Shown: positions 26,824 to 34,658 of the stretch, piece by piece
Layout of the letters: each line of letters opens with the position of its first letter
Position numbering within the stretch: position 1 is the stretch's first letter
Translations under genes and position numbers: made by a program
The notes under the pieces: generated by a model
Databases searched by the model: none
What the model saw: the letters and a program-made list of their open reading frames with translations, nothing else
Told to the model about the DNA's origin: nothing
Assembly: GCF_004116385.1 (NCBI RefSeq)
Contig: NZ_PEIB01000038.1
Location: 1 to 42,291, forward strand
Direction: 5' to 3'
Origin: Veronia nyctiphanis
GTDB lineage: Bacteria; Pseudomonadota; Gammaproteobacteria; Enterobacterales; Vibrionaceae
DNA length: 42,291 bases

Positions 26824-27437
26824 AGTTCCGTGTGTTCATTAAACAGGGAGTCCTCAAGATGGGCTTTAACTAAGCCAAGGCTCATGAGTTCCAATAGCTC
26901 TCTGTTCATAAAGCCAATGGACTTACCGAAAACGCTGGCAAGTTTGCCAGAGGTCGACAGCCCCTGATTCTGAATAACTTCAATCACTGACTTTTTGAAA
27001 TCACAAATATGTTTTGATCCTGCATAACGATGAATCAATTTAAGGTTGTCTAAGACGAATCCTTTACGAATTTGTCGCTCGGTGACTAGGTGCAAAGGAA
27101 ACCCAATAGCTTCGCTACCTTTTTTCATGGCTTCGAAAATATGGAGGTATTCAGGTGTTAGGGAGAACTTTGAATCTTTGATTTCTTGCAGTGACTTATG
27201 ACCACTATTGAGTGTGACGAGAAAGTCGGGCGTATAGCTGTGTGCCCCATCTTCTAATTGGTAACGCAGATAGAAGGGTTGGCTTTCAAATGAAATGACG
27301 TTGGGGTGGTATTCAAGATGGAAACAGGCGTCAAACTCGAGCGATGATTCGCACATGATGATGGCGCTATTTTTCACGCTAATGAATTTGAAGATATTTT
27401 TCTTAGCGTGCGGCTTTTTGATGTTGCGTGGATACAT
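26808..27437 (-). CDS. tnsA: TnsA, endonuclease that cuts the 5' ends of the transposon
   Basis: 209 residues. The restriction-like active site is visible as E34 (SSLEFDACFH), D71 (YTPDFLV) and E85-x-K87 (LQEIKDSK). The C-terminal half is a winged-helix-like region. With TnsA present, transposition is cut-and-paste rather than cointegrate-forming. It is the first gene of tnsABC, starts 13 bp from a 16-bp palindrome, and lies about 110 bp from the transposon end. Its N terminus resembles the tnsA stub of the second, decayed element at 32144. Confidence 0.95.
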   Translation of the reverse strand: MYPRNIKKPHAKKNIFKFISVKNSAIIMCESSLEFDACFHLEYHPNVISFESQPFYLRYQLEDGAHSYTPDFLVTLNSGHKSLQEIKDSKFSLTPEYLHIFEAMKKGSEAIGFPLHLVTERQIRKGFVLDNLKLIHRYAGSKHICDFKKSVIEVIQNQGLSTSGKLASVFGKSIGFMNRELLELMSLGLVKAHLEDSLFNEHTELWVKE

Positions 27438-27449
27438 GGCCTACCCGAA

Positions 27450-27465
27450 GTTGTAAATTTACAAC
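27450..27465. promoter_or_regulatory. Perfect 16-bp palindrome upstream of tnsABC
   Basis: GTTGTAAATTTACAAC lies 12 bp upstream of the tnsA ATG, between the gene and the TnsB-binding repeats. It differs from the Xre operator core. It is probably an operator for tnsABC, by another regulator or by a transposase protein. Confidence 0.6.
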
Positions 27466-27472
27466 ATAAAAG

Positions 27473-27545
27473 TAGACCATGACAACTTACCTGTCCAAAA
27501 TGACACTTACTATGTCCCAAATGTCATTTTATGGTTCCAGCCACA
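27473..27545. repeat. tnsA-proximal transposon end with three TnsB-type repeats
   Basis: Read inward on the minus strand, the end starts TGTGGCTGGAACCATAAAAT. Repeats of about 21 bp lie at 27513-27534, 27492-27512 and 27473-27493, sharing a TGTCCnAAATGnCAnTTna-like pattern on the + strand. The TGT/ACA terminus falls at 27543-27545. The next five bases, TTGGC (27546-27550), would be the target duplication. CCATAAAATGA matches the style of known I-F3 ends. The boundary is accurate to a few bases only. Confidence 0.82.
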
Positions 27546-27559
27546 TTGGCAACTAGCAG

Positions 27560-27868
27560 TTATTTTTTGCCTTCTTTCTCTTTTTTCGTCAGGTCTTTGA
27601 TTTGGCGGCTTATTTCACGACGAACTTTTGAGATTTCAGCGCTTTTGATGATGTGATCATCTACTCTGTCTTCGTAATCACCTTTCATGTTTTTGATGAT
27701 CTCGACGATATCGTCGTGGCTCATCTCTGGGTGAATGTAGTCCAGAAGGTTTTCAAGAAGGGTGACGCGCTTTTGGTTATCTCGGATTTTCTTCTCGTTG
27801 TCCTGAATCTCTCGCTTTAACTTATTCTTTTGACGGGAAAATTTAACGATTTCGAATACGTTATTCAT
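27560..27868 (-). CDS. Small charged coiled-coil protein; attachment gene of the transposon
   Basis: 102 residues, not recognised. It is very rich in Lys, Glu, Asp and Arg with heptad-like hydrophobics (two helical stretches, about 9-45 and 70-98), suggesting a short coiled-coil hairpin. An AAGGATCC site precedes the ATG. The gene is intact; the transposon end lies 14 bp beyond its stop. The homing spacer matches codons 81-91 ([10 protein letters not shown]...). Because the guide tolerates silent changes, the gene is presumably conserved in hosts. It is not one of the usual I-F3 sites I know of (guaC, yciA, rsmJ, ffs). Confidence 0.85.
   Translation of the reverse strand: MNNVFEIVKFSRQKNKLKREIQDNEKKIRDNQKRVTLLENLLDYIHPEMSHDDIVEIIKNMKGDYEDRVDDHIIKSAEISKVRREISRQIKDLTKKEKEGKK
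27597..27628 (-). other. Protospacer (attachment-site target) of the homing guide
   Basis: Identical to spacer 6857-6888 except at five third-codon positions. The minus strand is the protospacer strand, with 5'-CA as the PAM-side dinucleotide (27630-27629). From its PAM-distal edge to the transposon terminus there are 51 bp (27546-27596), close to the roughly 50 bp known for I-F3 integration. Confidence 0.95.
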
Positions 27869-28035
27869 GAAGGGGATCCTTATTGATTACTACAAACTAT
27901 CCAACATAGGCATTAAACCACAGTCGCTGAGAGGGAAACAGGCGTTTCGATCAATGCTGATTAGTTATTTCGCTACAAAAATTAAATGGGATGGGTTTGT
28001 TACACTTTTTTAGGAATATCTGATTTTGACGACAT

Positions 28036-28063
28036 AAAAAAGCCAGATCTGACAATCTGGCTT
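28036..28063 (-). terminator. Rho-independent terminator after cheV (minus strand)
   Basis: AGCCAGAT (28041-28048) pairs with ATCTGGCT (28055-28062) around a 6-nt loop; on the minus strand a run of T follows. It ends the cheV transcript 22 bp beyond the stop codon. Confidence 0.88.
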
Positions 28064-28084
28064 GAAATATAGTTTTTTATGAAA

Positions 28085-29016
28085 CTACTGACTTTCTGCT
28101 TCTTTCTTTTTGGCTTTCTCTTCTTCAATCTCTTCTTTTCTGTGCGCACCACGAAGCATCGCCTGAACGAGCTCGTTAGCATCAAACTTCGTTAGAGCTT
28201 CTTGTGCCCCAACTTGCTTGGCTTTCTCGACGCTGATTTCACTCGAGAGAGACGTATGTAGAATGACATACGAATCAACAAGCCCAGCATGTCCCCTGAC
28301 TTCTGTCGTAAGCTCATAGCCATCTAGGCTGGCATTTCTATGTCACTGACAAGTACGTCGACAGGATGACCAGCACTTGCCTGCTCTTTCATGACTTTCA
28401 ATGCATCAAGACCATTGTTACATACCTTGTAAGGGATATTGATGCTGTCTAAGGCGTCTGATAGCTGTCTACGGGCGAGTTTAGAGTCATCAACCAATAA
28501 AATATTCATCGGCTTGAGCTTTTCACGATCAATGTCCGCAAGAATCGGATGAAGCTTATCATTGGGCAGCGGGAAGATATTCGCCATGACAAACTCTACA
28601 TCTAATAGCTGCACTAGCTTGGCATCAACATTCATTACACCCGTCAATAATGCCTTTGTGCTTAAGGTATCAGGAGGCGGGGAAATCGACTTCCAATCAC
28701 ATTCACTTATTTTCTCAATGCCCCGGACCATAAAGCCAACGACTTTGCGCTGACAGTCCGTGACAATGATGTAGCAGTCTTTTCGTTCTTCAACCGGTAT
28801 AGGGCGATAACCGACTGCCATAGACATATCAATGACGGGTGTTGTCACTCCACGTAAATTTGCGGTGCCAACGACGGTGGGATGTGAACCGGGTAATGCG
28901 GTGAGGGTGCAGAAAGGGACTATTTCACGCACTTTAAGAGTACCAATAGCAAACATCTGTGTTTGGGTAATCCTAAAAATCAACATGCCTTGCGATTGAT
29001 TAGCTTTGCTTTTCAT
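28085..29016 (-). CDS. cheV: CheV-type chemotaxis coupling protein (frameshifted in this sequence)
   Basis: About 310 residues when one base is restored near 28325. A CheW-like domain (about 1-160; LPGSHPTVVGTANLRGVTTPVIDM) is fused to a receiver domain (ILLVDDSKLARRQL, VLVSDIEMP with the phospho-acceptor Asp). The visible frame stops at EMPA; the neighbouring frame continues LDGYELTTEVRGHAGLVDSY to the conserved TSLSS and FDANELVQAMLRGAH, ending at 28087. A CCC read as CC would explain it. CheV links chemoreceptors to CheA with phosphorylation-dependent adaptation. It diverges from a second cheV. Confidence 0.88.
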
Positions 29017-29368
29017 AATTCAAATCTTTCGCTTATTTATAATTTTCTCATTTATTGGTTAAGTGTAGCGTTTAACACACGGTGGGGCGACCAATTCGTC
29101 GACTACAACGAAGTGTTTGACGTCTCTTCAGCACATATTCTGGCATCTAGCGATTCGACTAATCCAAGGTTTTGAATCCATTAACCCCAGATCTTGCCTG
29201 CAAATAGCTGTAAATAGGTAATGGAATGATGTGATCATTTCAATACTTTTGACACAAGTCTTTTTTTTGCATCAATCTGATCAACTTACCACAAGATTAT
29301 GGTTAACTTGCCGATACCATACGGTATCCAGAATAGTCAGGAACCAGATTTAGTGGGTTAGTGAAGTT
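29017..29368. promoter_or_regulatory. Divergent promoter region between two cheV genes
   Basis: 352 bp without a gene. A GCCGATAC at 29308-29315 resembles the -10 of sigma-28 (flagellar) promoters for the + strand gene, but the -35 part is poor. A TTGACA occurs at about 29249-29254 without a good -10. I see no confident operator. Confidence 0.35.
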
Positions 29369-30322
29369 ATGACAAGTATTTTAGCAACTGTTGACTCAAG
29401 GACGCGCCTTGTCGGTCAAAATCGTCTCGAACTCTTGATGTTCCAGTTGGGCACCCACCACCTTTTTGCAATCAATGTATTTAAGGTCCGGGAAGTCATG
29501 AAGGTTCCTCGGTTGAACCATCTACCCGGCTCGCACCCAAAGATTTGTGGTGTTGCGACCATTCGTGGCAACTCCATTCCCGTCATTGACCTTCGACAGT
29601 CTATTGGAATGACACCCATTGACAGAACGTCTGAGTGCAATCTGATTGTTACTGAGTACAACCGTTCAGTTCAGGCGTTTATGGTTGGAAAGGTTGTTTA
29701 CATCAAGAACATGGGCTGGGATGAAATCACGGAGCCGCCAAAAGGTGCGGGACGCTCTCATTACCTCACCGCGATCACACGTGTGGAAGAAGCAGGCAAG
29801 CACCAGTTGGTTGAAATCATCGATGTAGAAAAAGTGCTGGCTGAAATCATTTCTTACCGTATTAACATCTCAGAAGATGTACTTGATAGAAGTCTCTTGC
29901 CGCATTTGTCTGGCCGAAAAATTATGCTTGTTGATGATTCTTCAACAGCAAGGCGCCAAGTTCGTGAAACAGTAGAACAACTTGGTATCGAATGTATTGA
30001 GATGAAAAATGGCGCAGAGGCGCTTCGCAGGCTTAAAGGCTGGTGTGAAGAAGGCAAAGACGTAAAAGATGAAATACTGTTGATGATCACTGATGCAGAA
30101 ATGCCTGAAATGGATGGTTATAAACTGACCTCCGAAGTAAGAAGCGACCCACGCATGAATGATCTTTATGTGGCGCTGAACACATCACTCAGTGGCAGTT
30201 TCAATGAGGCAATGGTTAAGAAAGTCGGTTGTAATATCCTGATTTCCAAGTTCCAACCTGATCTTCTGGTCGATGTCGTCCAAAAACGAATTCGTTCCAT
30301 GATGGAAGCGGAAGCTGTGTAG
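29369..30322 (+). CDS. cheV: CheV-type chemotaxis coupling protein
   Basis: 317 residues. The CheW-like domain (about 20-165; HHLFAINVFKVREVMKVP, LPGSHPKICGVATIRG) is followed by a receiver domain with MLVDDSSTARRQV (about 187-198), phospho-acceptor Asp in LLMITDAEMPEMDGY, conserved NTSLSG and a Lys in SKF. It couples receptors to CheA and is phosphorylated by it. It is about half identical by eye to the divergent copy, so this is probably an old paralogue pair rather than a recent duplication. A terminator follows. No break is present. Confidence 0.93.
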   Translation: MTSILATVDSRTRLVGQNRLELLMFQLGTHHLFAINVFKVREVMKVPRLNHLPGSHPKICGVATIRGNSIPVIDLRQSIGMTPIDRTSECNLIVTEYNRSVQAFMVGKVVYIKNMGWDEITEPPKGAGRSHYLTAITRVEEAGKHQLVEIIDVEKVLAEIISYRINISEDVLDRSLLPHLSGRKIMLVDDSSTARRQVRETVEQLGIECIEMKNGAEALRRLKGWCEEGKDVKDEILLMITDAEMPEMDGYKLTSEVRSDPRMNDLYVALNTSLSGSFNEAMVKKVGCNILISKFQPDLLVDVVQKRIRSMMEAEAV

Positions 30323-30338
30323 AATAACGCACTGACAG

Positions 30339-30365
30339 AAAAAGCAGCGTTGGCTGCTTTTTTTG
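30339..30365 (+). terminator. Rho-independent terminator after the + strand cheV
   Basis: AAAGCAGC (30341-30348) pairs with GCTGCTTT (30353-30360) over a GTTG tetraloop, followed by a T run to 30364. Confidence 0.92.
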
Positions 30366-30666
30366 TGTCTATTCTCTGTTACTGATAAGAATAAAAATCA
30401 ATAAGTTGATCAATAACAGCTAAACTTAAAGTGTTACAAATCAAACCCCCAAGCTACGAACTGCAAAAGACGCCTTTATACCTTCATCTTGTTTTGATTG
30501 ACGTAGAGACATAAATACAAGATATATTTGCATCGCGTGAGTGTTTCGCCATTCGTAAACACAGCTTATAGGTTCGAATTCATGTGGGGGCGATTTAAAT
30601 CCACGTTTTCTATCAAGTCATCAGGCCTAAACCTGATACTTCGTTTCTTAGTGGAGGAAGTCACGA
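30366..30666. other. Intergenic region before the membrane protein gene
   Basis: About 300 bp with no gene seen. It presumably holds the promoter of the gene at 30667. The sequence just before that gene (GTGGAGGAAGTCACGATTG) has a good ribosome site, AGGAAG, which supports the TTG start. No clear operator or repeat is visible. Confidence 0.6.
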
Positions 30667-32031
30667 TTGATCACCGTAGAGAAATATGACGGCTTGGTAT
30701 CCCGTATTGCAACCGTCAACGAAGAAGTGAAGTCTCACTTAGTTGAGTACTACCTATTTGTGCCTGGAGAGCTAAATTTCTCTAGGAATATCATTGATGA
30801 GTACGCGTTTCACAAAACCGCTTTTACCAATAGCAGAACGTATTTTACGTCTCAATATCACTTGCCATTGGTACATTCACGATTAGCTAGCCGGGATAAA
30901 CTGCCATCGGAGCAATATCGGGTTTCTTTGAGCTTATATGCCTTTCAATACGCACTGTCGCTTGAGAAAACAACCCATAAGTTCTTTGATCTTATGGGAG
31001 ACGTTGAAGACGAGGAAGCGGTCGAACAGCTGGAGGATGTCACAGAAATGGCGGTGGACATTCTTAAGCGATTAAGAAGAAACGTGCCAAAAGACGAAAA
31101 GCTCACCAAATATTACAGCAATATCGATAATTACCTTTCATGGCTGACAGAGCAACGTTTTCTCTCACTTATCGCGCATATGCCAAAAGGTGCGTCGTTT
31201 CAGTCGTCAAAAGAAAAGCTGATCGAGATTTGTGAGTCTGAATCGGAATACAGGGAACAACGAAATTACAACTCCGCTAAATCGTTGAAAGACCCGATCC
31301 GAATGACGAACAAAATGCGTTTGGCAAGACGGTTAATTGAATACCCGATAACTATCAGGCAAAACGCGATACGTCTGGGGGGGAATCTTGCGAAATTGGC
31401 AAAAGGAGCCGCAGCGGGGTTAGTGATGATTTTTGTGACATTGTTGATTGTAAGAACCCGAGGCTGGTTGGGCGAGATAACTATGTCATTTGCAATGGCG
31501 ATGGCCGGTGTGTATGCCTTGCGTGAGATATTTAAAGATGATTTGCGTGACATTATCGGTGATTGGATTGGAAAGGGCAGGCCTAAGTGGCGCAAGGTGC
31601 TTATCGATCCAACGTCTGGTAAGAAAATTGGCAGTCAGTTGGAATGGCTGGATTTTATCCCGTTAGATAAAGTTCCGCCTGAGATAAGAAAGTTGCGAAG
31701 GGGCAAACTCAGGCAACGTGAGGAATCGGTGATCAAGCTAAAAACCTCCACCCAAATGTCGACGACGCGTTTTCTCAGTGGCTATCAGATGACACGTGAA
31801 ATTTGGAAGTTAGACTTTCGCCCTTTCGCTAGATTGATGACTCAGGCCAATGAGAAACTTTATACGCTGAGTAAAGGTCAGGTAAAAAGAGAGTCAGTAG
31901 AGAAGCGCTACCAGTTCAATTTGATTACCCGACAAATAGAACATTGCGGCAAAGAAACGATTCAGCGTTGGAAAATTACAGTCAACAGGTCAAAAGTGAT
32001 CGACATTGAGGAAGTGTTGGGCCCGAGTTAA
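30667..32031 (+). CDS. Unrecognised membrane-associated protein
   Basis: 454 residues from TTG 30667, chosen for the GGAGGAAG upstream. No family recognised. The first 230 residues are mostly helical and charged, with acidic GDVEDEEAVEQLEDVTE (about 110-126). Two hydrophobic segments (about 245-262 and 270-290) could form a membrane hairpin. The C-terminal 160 residues are strongly basic (RKLRRGKLRQREE, about 347-359) and probably cytoplasmic. It stands alone: a terminator lies upstream and a transposon relic begins 35 bp downstream. I cannot suggest a function. Confidence 0.75.
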   Translation: MITVEKYDGLVSRIATVNEEVKSHLVEYYLFVPGELNFSRNIIDEYAFHKTAFTNSRTYFTSQYHLPLVHSRLASRDKLPSEQYRVSLSLYAFQYALSLEKTTHKFFDLMGDVEDEEAVEQLEDVTEMAVDILKRLRRNVPKDEKLTKYYSNIDNYLSWLTEQRFLSLIAHMPKGASFQSSKEKLIEICESESEYREQRNYNSAKSLKDPIRMTNKMRLARRLIEYPITIRQNAIRLGGNLAKLAKGAAAGLVMIFVTLLIVRTRGWLGEITMSFAMAMAGVYALREIFKDDLRDIIGDWIGKGRPKWRKVLIDPTSGKKIGSQLEWLDFIPLDKVPPEIRKLRRGKLRQREESVIKLKTSTQMSTTRFLSGYQMTREIWKLDFRPFARLMTQANEKLYTLSKGQVKRESVEKRYQFNLITRQIEHCGKETIQRWKITVNRSKVIDIEEVLGPS

Positions 32032-32143
32032 TGAAAGCGTCTGGACCGAAATTCAAGTTCGTTAATGTTTGCAACATAAGTCTGCATATTGAATCGTAAG
32101 TCTGCATAGCCTACGTTTATAGTTAACTAGATAACGTACGGCT

Positions 32144-32326
32144 ATGCACAATATGTTTGACCAAACAAAGAAAGCATCGTTTGTTCACAACATCAGAAAG
32201 TTCATGAGCTCCAAAAACGATGCAGTCATCCGAACCCTTTCCGTGCTCGAATACGATTTCTGCCTTCATCTGGTGACCTGCCCCCCAAAAACTAGACCAT
32301 GCAGCACTAAGCCAAGAATCCATTAG
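32144..32326 (+). pseudogene. tnsA 5' fragment of the decayed Tn7-like element
   Basis: 60-codon frame. Residues about 14-43 (HNIRKFMSSKNDAVIR then LEYDFCLHL) align with the N terminus of the tnsA product at 27437 (KNIFKFISVKNSAIIM, LEFDACFHL), including the catalytic Glu of the LE(F/Y)D motif. After about residue 44 the similarity stops and the frame runs into unrelated sequence. It is oriented inward from the left end, as tnsA is in complete elements. No catalytic Asp or Lys remains, so it is non-functional. Confidence 0.8.
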
Positions 32327-32379
32327 TTTTTATTATCAAAAAAACAATCGGATAAGGCATCTTGCCAACTGGATTTTGT

Positions 32380-32452
32380 CCAATTCCGCGCCAGTTCGTC
32401 TGGCGTAACTCGAAACCGCCCAAATTCGTGTCAGTTTGTTTGGCGAAACTAG
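32380..32452. repeat. Two imperfect 33-bp direct repeats inside the relic
   Basis: Copies at 32380-32412 and 32420-32452 (40-bp period) match at about 25 of 33 positions and share a core like CAGTTnGTnTGGCGnAACT. The rest of 32330-32530 holds no gene. They look like protein-binding sites, perhaps transposase sites of yet another element nested in the relic. Confidence 0.55.
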
Positions 32453-32599
32453 TTTCAATTAAGTGAAGCTTTCAACCTATCTTTTTTGCATTCATTAATT
32501 AGGTCAAGCAAGTAGTTACTTATATGGCAAATTTTATGCAGGCTTTTGCTTAAAATCTATGCAGACTTATGCTTCAAAGCGATAAATAACTTATTGATT

Positions 32600-34060
32600 T
32601 CACCTGAACGGCAATGCAGACTTTTGCTGCAAACAATATTCGTTGAGACTTTGAGTGAGGTCAATCAGCCTTCCTGCGACTACATGAATAACATCGCCTT
32701 CTTTTTCTATTATGCCTTTCACTTTGAGTATTTTCGCTGAGATGAAAGGCTTTGCCTGTTCTCTCGCTGTGTTAAGCCAAACGACTACGTTAATGTTTCC
32801 AGTGTGGTCCTCCAGAGTGATAAAAGTCACTCCTGAAGCTGTACCCGGTCTCTGTCTGCCTGTTACAAGCCCAGCGACAGCTACAACACTTCCATGACGG
32901 CAGTGGCGAAGGTCTTTTGCCAAGATGTGTTTACCAAGCTTATGCGCTTCATCAAGCAACGCTATCGGGTGTTTGTTCAACGTTAGTCCCGTTGCGTTGT
33001 AGTCCTCAAGCGTGTCTTCAATCTCTGTGGGAGCAATCAGCGACGACGGAGTTATTTTGCAACGCCCAGTACTGATTGATGAATTACTTTCAGTGAGTAT
33101 GCTGAGAGTCTCACTGTTATCCATGATTTCCCATCTTGCATTAAATCTGTCACCAGATATTTTGTGCAAAGCATTAGCACTTGCCAGCGCTTCAAGCTGT
33201 TGATGACTGACTCCTAGCACTTTTAATTGATGAACTGATATGTATCCACCATCAGGTCGATGGGAGAGTATAGTCTTGATAGTTTCTTGGTTTAACCCTT
33301 TTATGATGCACAACCCAAGCCTTATGGCTGTGCCTTTGTTAGAACGGTGGCAAGTATTTTCTTGAGCGCTGGAATTGATGCACACAGGCAGACATTCAAC
33401 ATTATGCCTCTGGGCATCCAGAAGTAATTGGGAAGGCGAGTAAAACCCCATTGGTTGGCTGTTAAGTAAGCCACAATAAAACTCGGCAGGGTAGTATGTT
33501 TTTAACCATGCTGACACGTATGCAAGAAGAGCGAACGAAGCACTGTGAGATTCAGGAAAACCATATTCTCCAAACCCTTGGATTTGTCTGAATAGCCTGT
33601 TTGCAAAGGCATCACTGTAGCCTCTTTCTGCCATACCGCTTACAAGTTTATCTCTGAAAGAGGTTAATTTACCGTGTCGTTTCCAAGCAGCCATTGCTCG
33701 CCGGAGCTGGTCTGCTTCTCCGCCACTGAAGCCTGCTGCGACCATGGCTAACTGGATGACCTGTTCCTGAAAGATGGGTACCCCAAATGTTCGTGACAAC
33801 ACAGCAGCAACCTCATCAGAAGGATACCTCACGGGTTCTTTTCCCCATCGGCGTCTAAGGTAAGGGTGAACCATATCGCCCTGAATAGGGCCTGGCCTGA
33901 CAATCGCAATTTGAATAACCAGATCGTAGTAAGACTCAGGCTTCATTCTTGGCAGCATATTCATTTGTGCGCGAGACTCTATCTGGAATACGCCAACTGA
34001 ATCCCCTTTTTGCAGTTGTCTGAATACGTTAACGTCGTCACCCGCTCGCGCTCTCTTTGA
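32600..34060 (-). pseudogene. dnaE2: dnaE2/imuC (error-prone DNA polymerase) remnant, truncated at both ends
   Basis: About 470 codons match the C-terminal half of DnaE2: VGVFQIESRAQMNMLPRMKP near the start, FQEQVIQLAMVAAGFSGGEA, GFGEYGFPESHSASFALLAY, and an OB-fold region with VAVAGLVTGRQRPGTASG. The N-terminal half, with the PHP domain and catalytic aspartates, is absent; upstream of about 34060 the frame runs into unrelated sequence. The 3' end is also lost: from 32635 the reading frame continues into the end of the Tn7-like relic and stops at 32600. The polymerase cannot be active. Insertion of the relic at the gene's end, followed by deletion, is a likely history. Confidence 0.88.
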
Positions 34061-34120
34061 AGAGGAAGAGAGTGAAGTCTCGTGAGCTATTGTAAGCTCG
34101 GTGAGTAACAGAAAAAACAC

Positions 34121-34146
34121 AAAAAAAGGCCGAAGTTTATTCGGCC
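34121..34146 (-). terminator. Terminator downstream of the immunity-like gene (minus strand)
   Basis: GGCCGAA (34128-34134) pairs with TTCGGCC (34140-34146); on the minus strand seven T follow. It lies 33 bp beyond the stop of the gene at 34179-34451. Confidence 0.92.
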
Positions 34147-34178
34147 AAAAGAAGAACAAGAAACGGAACGTTATAGGG

Positions 34179-34451
34179 TTACGCTGAAGCGGCTTCGTCT
34201 TTTGTTTTTTTACTTTTCATTTTGCCTGTGGCAGCCCAGATAATTAGGGCAGACCATGCAATCCAAGATAAGCCAGCTGGCACATTGGCGATAAAAATCT
34301 TGCCAAGATGTTTGCGGTTACAGAATATCGCAATGATGGTGGGAACGAACCACACGACTATCGTCAACACGATGACAACGGTCATGAAAACAGGATCAAG
34401 GCCGTCTAGTGCACTCATAAATGATTGATAAGTTTCAGTTAAAAACTCCAT
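34179..34451 (-). CDS. Superinfection-immunity-family small membrane protein
   Basis: 90 residues with two predicted membrane helices (about 20-42 and 56-73). The pattern WFVPTIIAIFCNRKHLGKIFIANVPAGLSWIAW fits the superinfection immunity family (T4 Imm-like), small inner-membrane proteins that in phage block DNA injection by related phages. Many chromosomal copies of unknown role exist, so function is not certain. The tail is basic (KMKSKKTKDEAASA). It has its own terminator and lies beside the broken dnaE2. Confidence 0.75.
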   Translation of the reverse strand: MEFLTETYQSFMSALDGLDPVFMTVVIVLTIVVWFVPTIIAIFCNRKHLGKIFIANVPAGLSWIAWSALIIWAATGKMKSKKTKDEAASA

Positions 34452-34658
34452 ATTTTCCTCGTTGCTGCATTCCTTTGATGCTTTTTACTTTACGGATGTG
34501 AACAACGAGCGGGGAAAAAAGATGAGTTCCGGTCAAAAAACATGAGTAGCGGTTGATTACTAATATTCGCCAACTTTTCGGCAGTAAATGTGTGAATACA
34601 AAGTGGGTCAGCGTTACAGGTGATTAGTTTTTATCGGTTCGATAAGACGGGCTGACAG

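Larger units (their letters stand above)
1..27545 (-). mobile_element. Type I-F3 CRISPR-associated Tn7-like transposon (distal end not in window or not found)
   Basis: The supported core runs from the array terminator (about 6794) to the end at 27545: guide array, cas6-cas7-cas8/5-tniQ, defence cargo, xre and tnsCBA. The right boundary is set by TnsB repeats, a TGT terminus and the correct distance (51 bp) from the protospacer at 27597-27628. The left boundary is unknown. No matching end with the TTGGC duplication was found between 6495 and 6800 or elsewhere to the left, so the peptide operon is either cargo or older neighbouring DNA. The coordinate 1 is a placeholder for 'continues left'. 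There is no Cas3, which is consistent with transposition rather than destruction of the target. Confidence 0.85.
32066..32635. mobile_element. 570-bp relic of a second Tn7-like transposon
   Basis: Both ends are visible. The left starts TGTTTGCAACATAAGTCTGC at 32066; the right, read inward on the minus strand from 32635, starts TGTTTGCAGCAAAAGTCTGC. Further copies of a TAAGTCTGCAT-like motif occur inside: 32077-32088 and 32097-32108 at the left; inverted at 32613-32624, 32558-32569 and 32535-32545 at the right. These are the multiple transposase sites typical of Tn7-like ends. A tnsA stub sits just inside the left end. Everything else (tnsB, tnsC, targeting genes) is gone. The flanking five bases differ (GTTAA and ATATT), so there was later rearrangement or deletion. 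Its end motifs differ from those of the large element at 27545. Confidence 0.82.

Noticed and set aside
27546-27550. Confirmed 5-bp target duplication TTGGC
   Set aside because: Only one copy can be placed because the other transposon end is not seen, so the duplication is predicted rather than shown.
29308-29315. Sigma-28 promoter for cheV
   Set aside because: GCCGATAC fits the -10, but the -35 at the right spacing is poor; mentioned only as a weak signal in the intergenic entry.
32061-32640. Recent insertion of the 570-bp Tn7-like relic
   Set aside because: The flanking pentamers GTTAA and ATATT differ and the adjacent dnaE2 is truncated, so this is an old, rearranged remnant.
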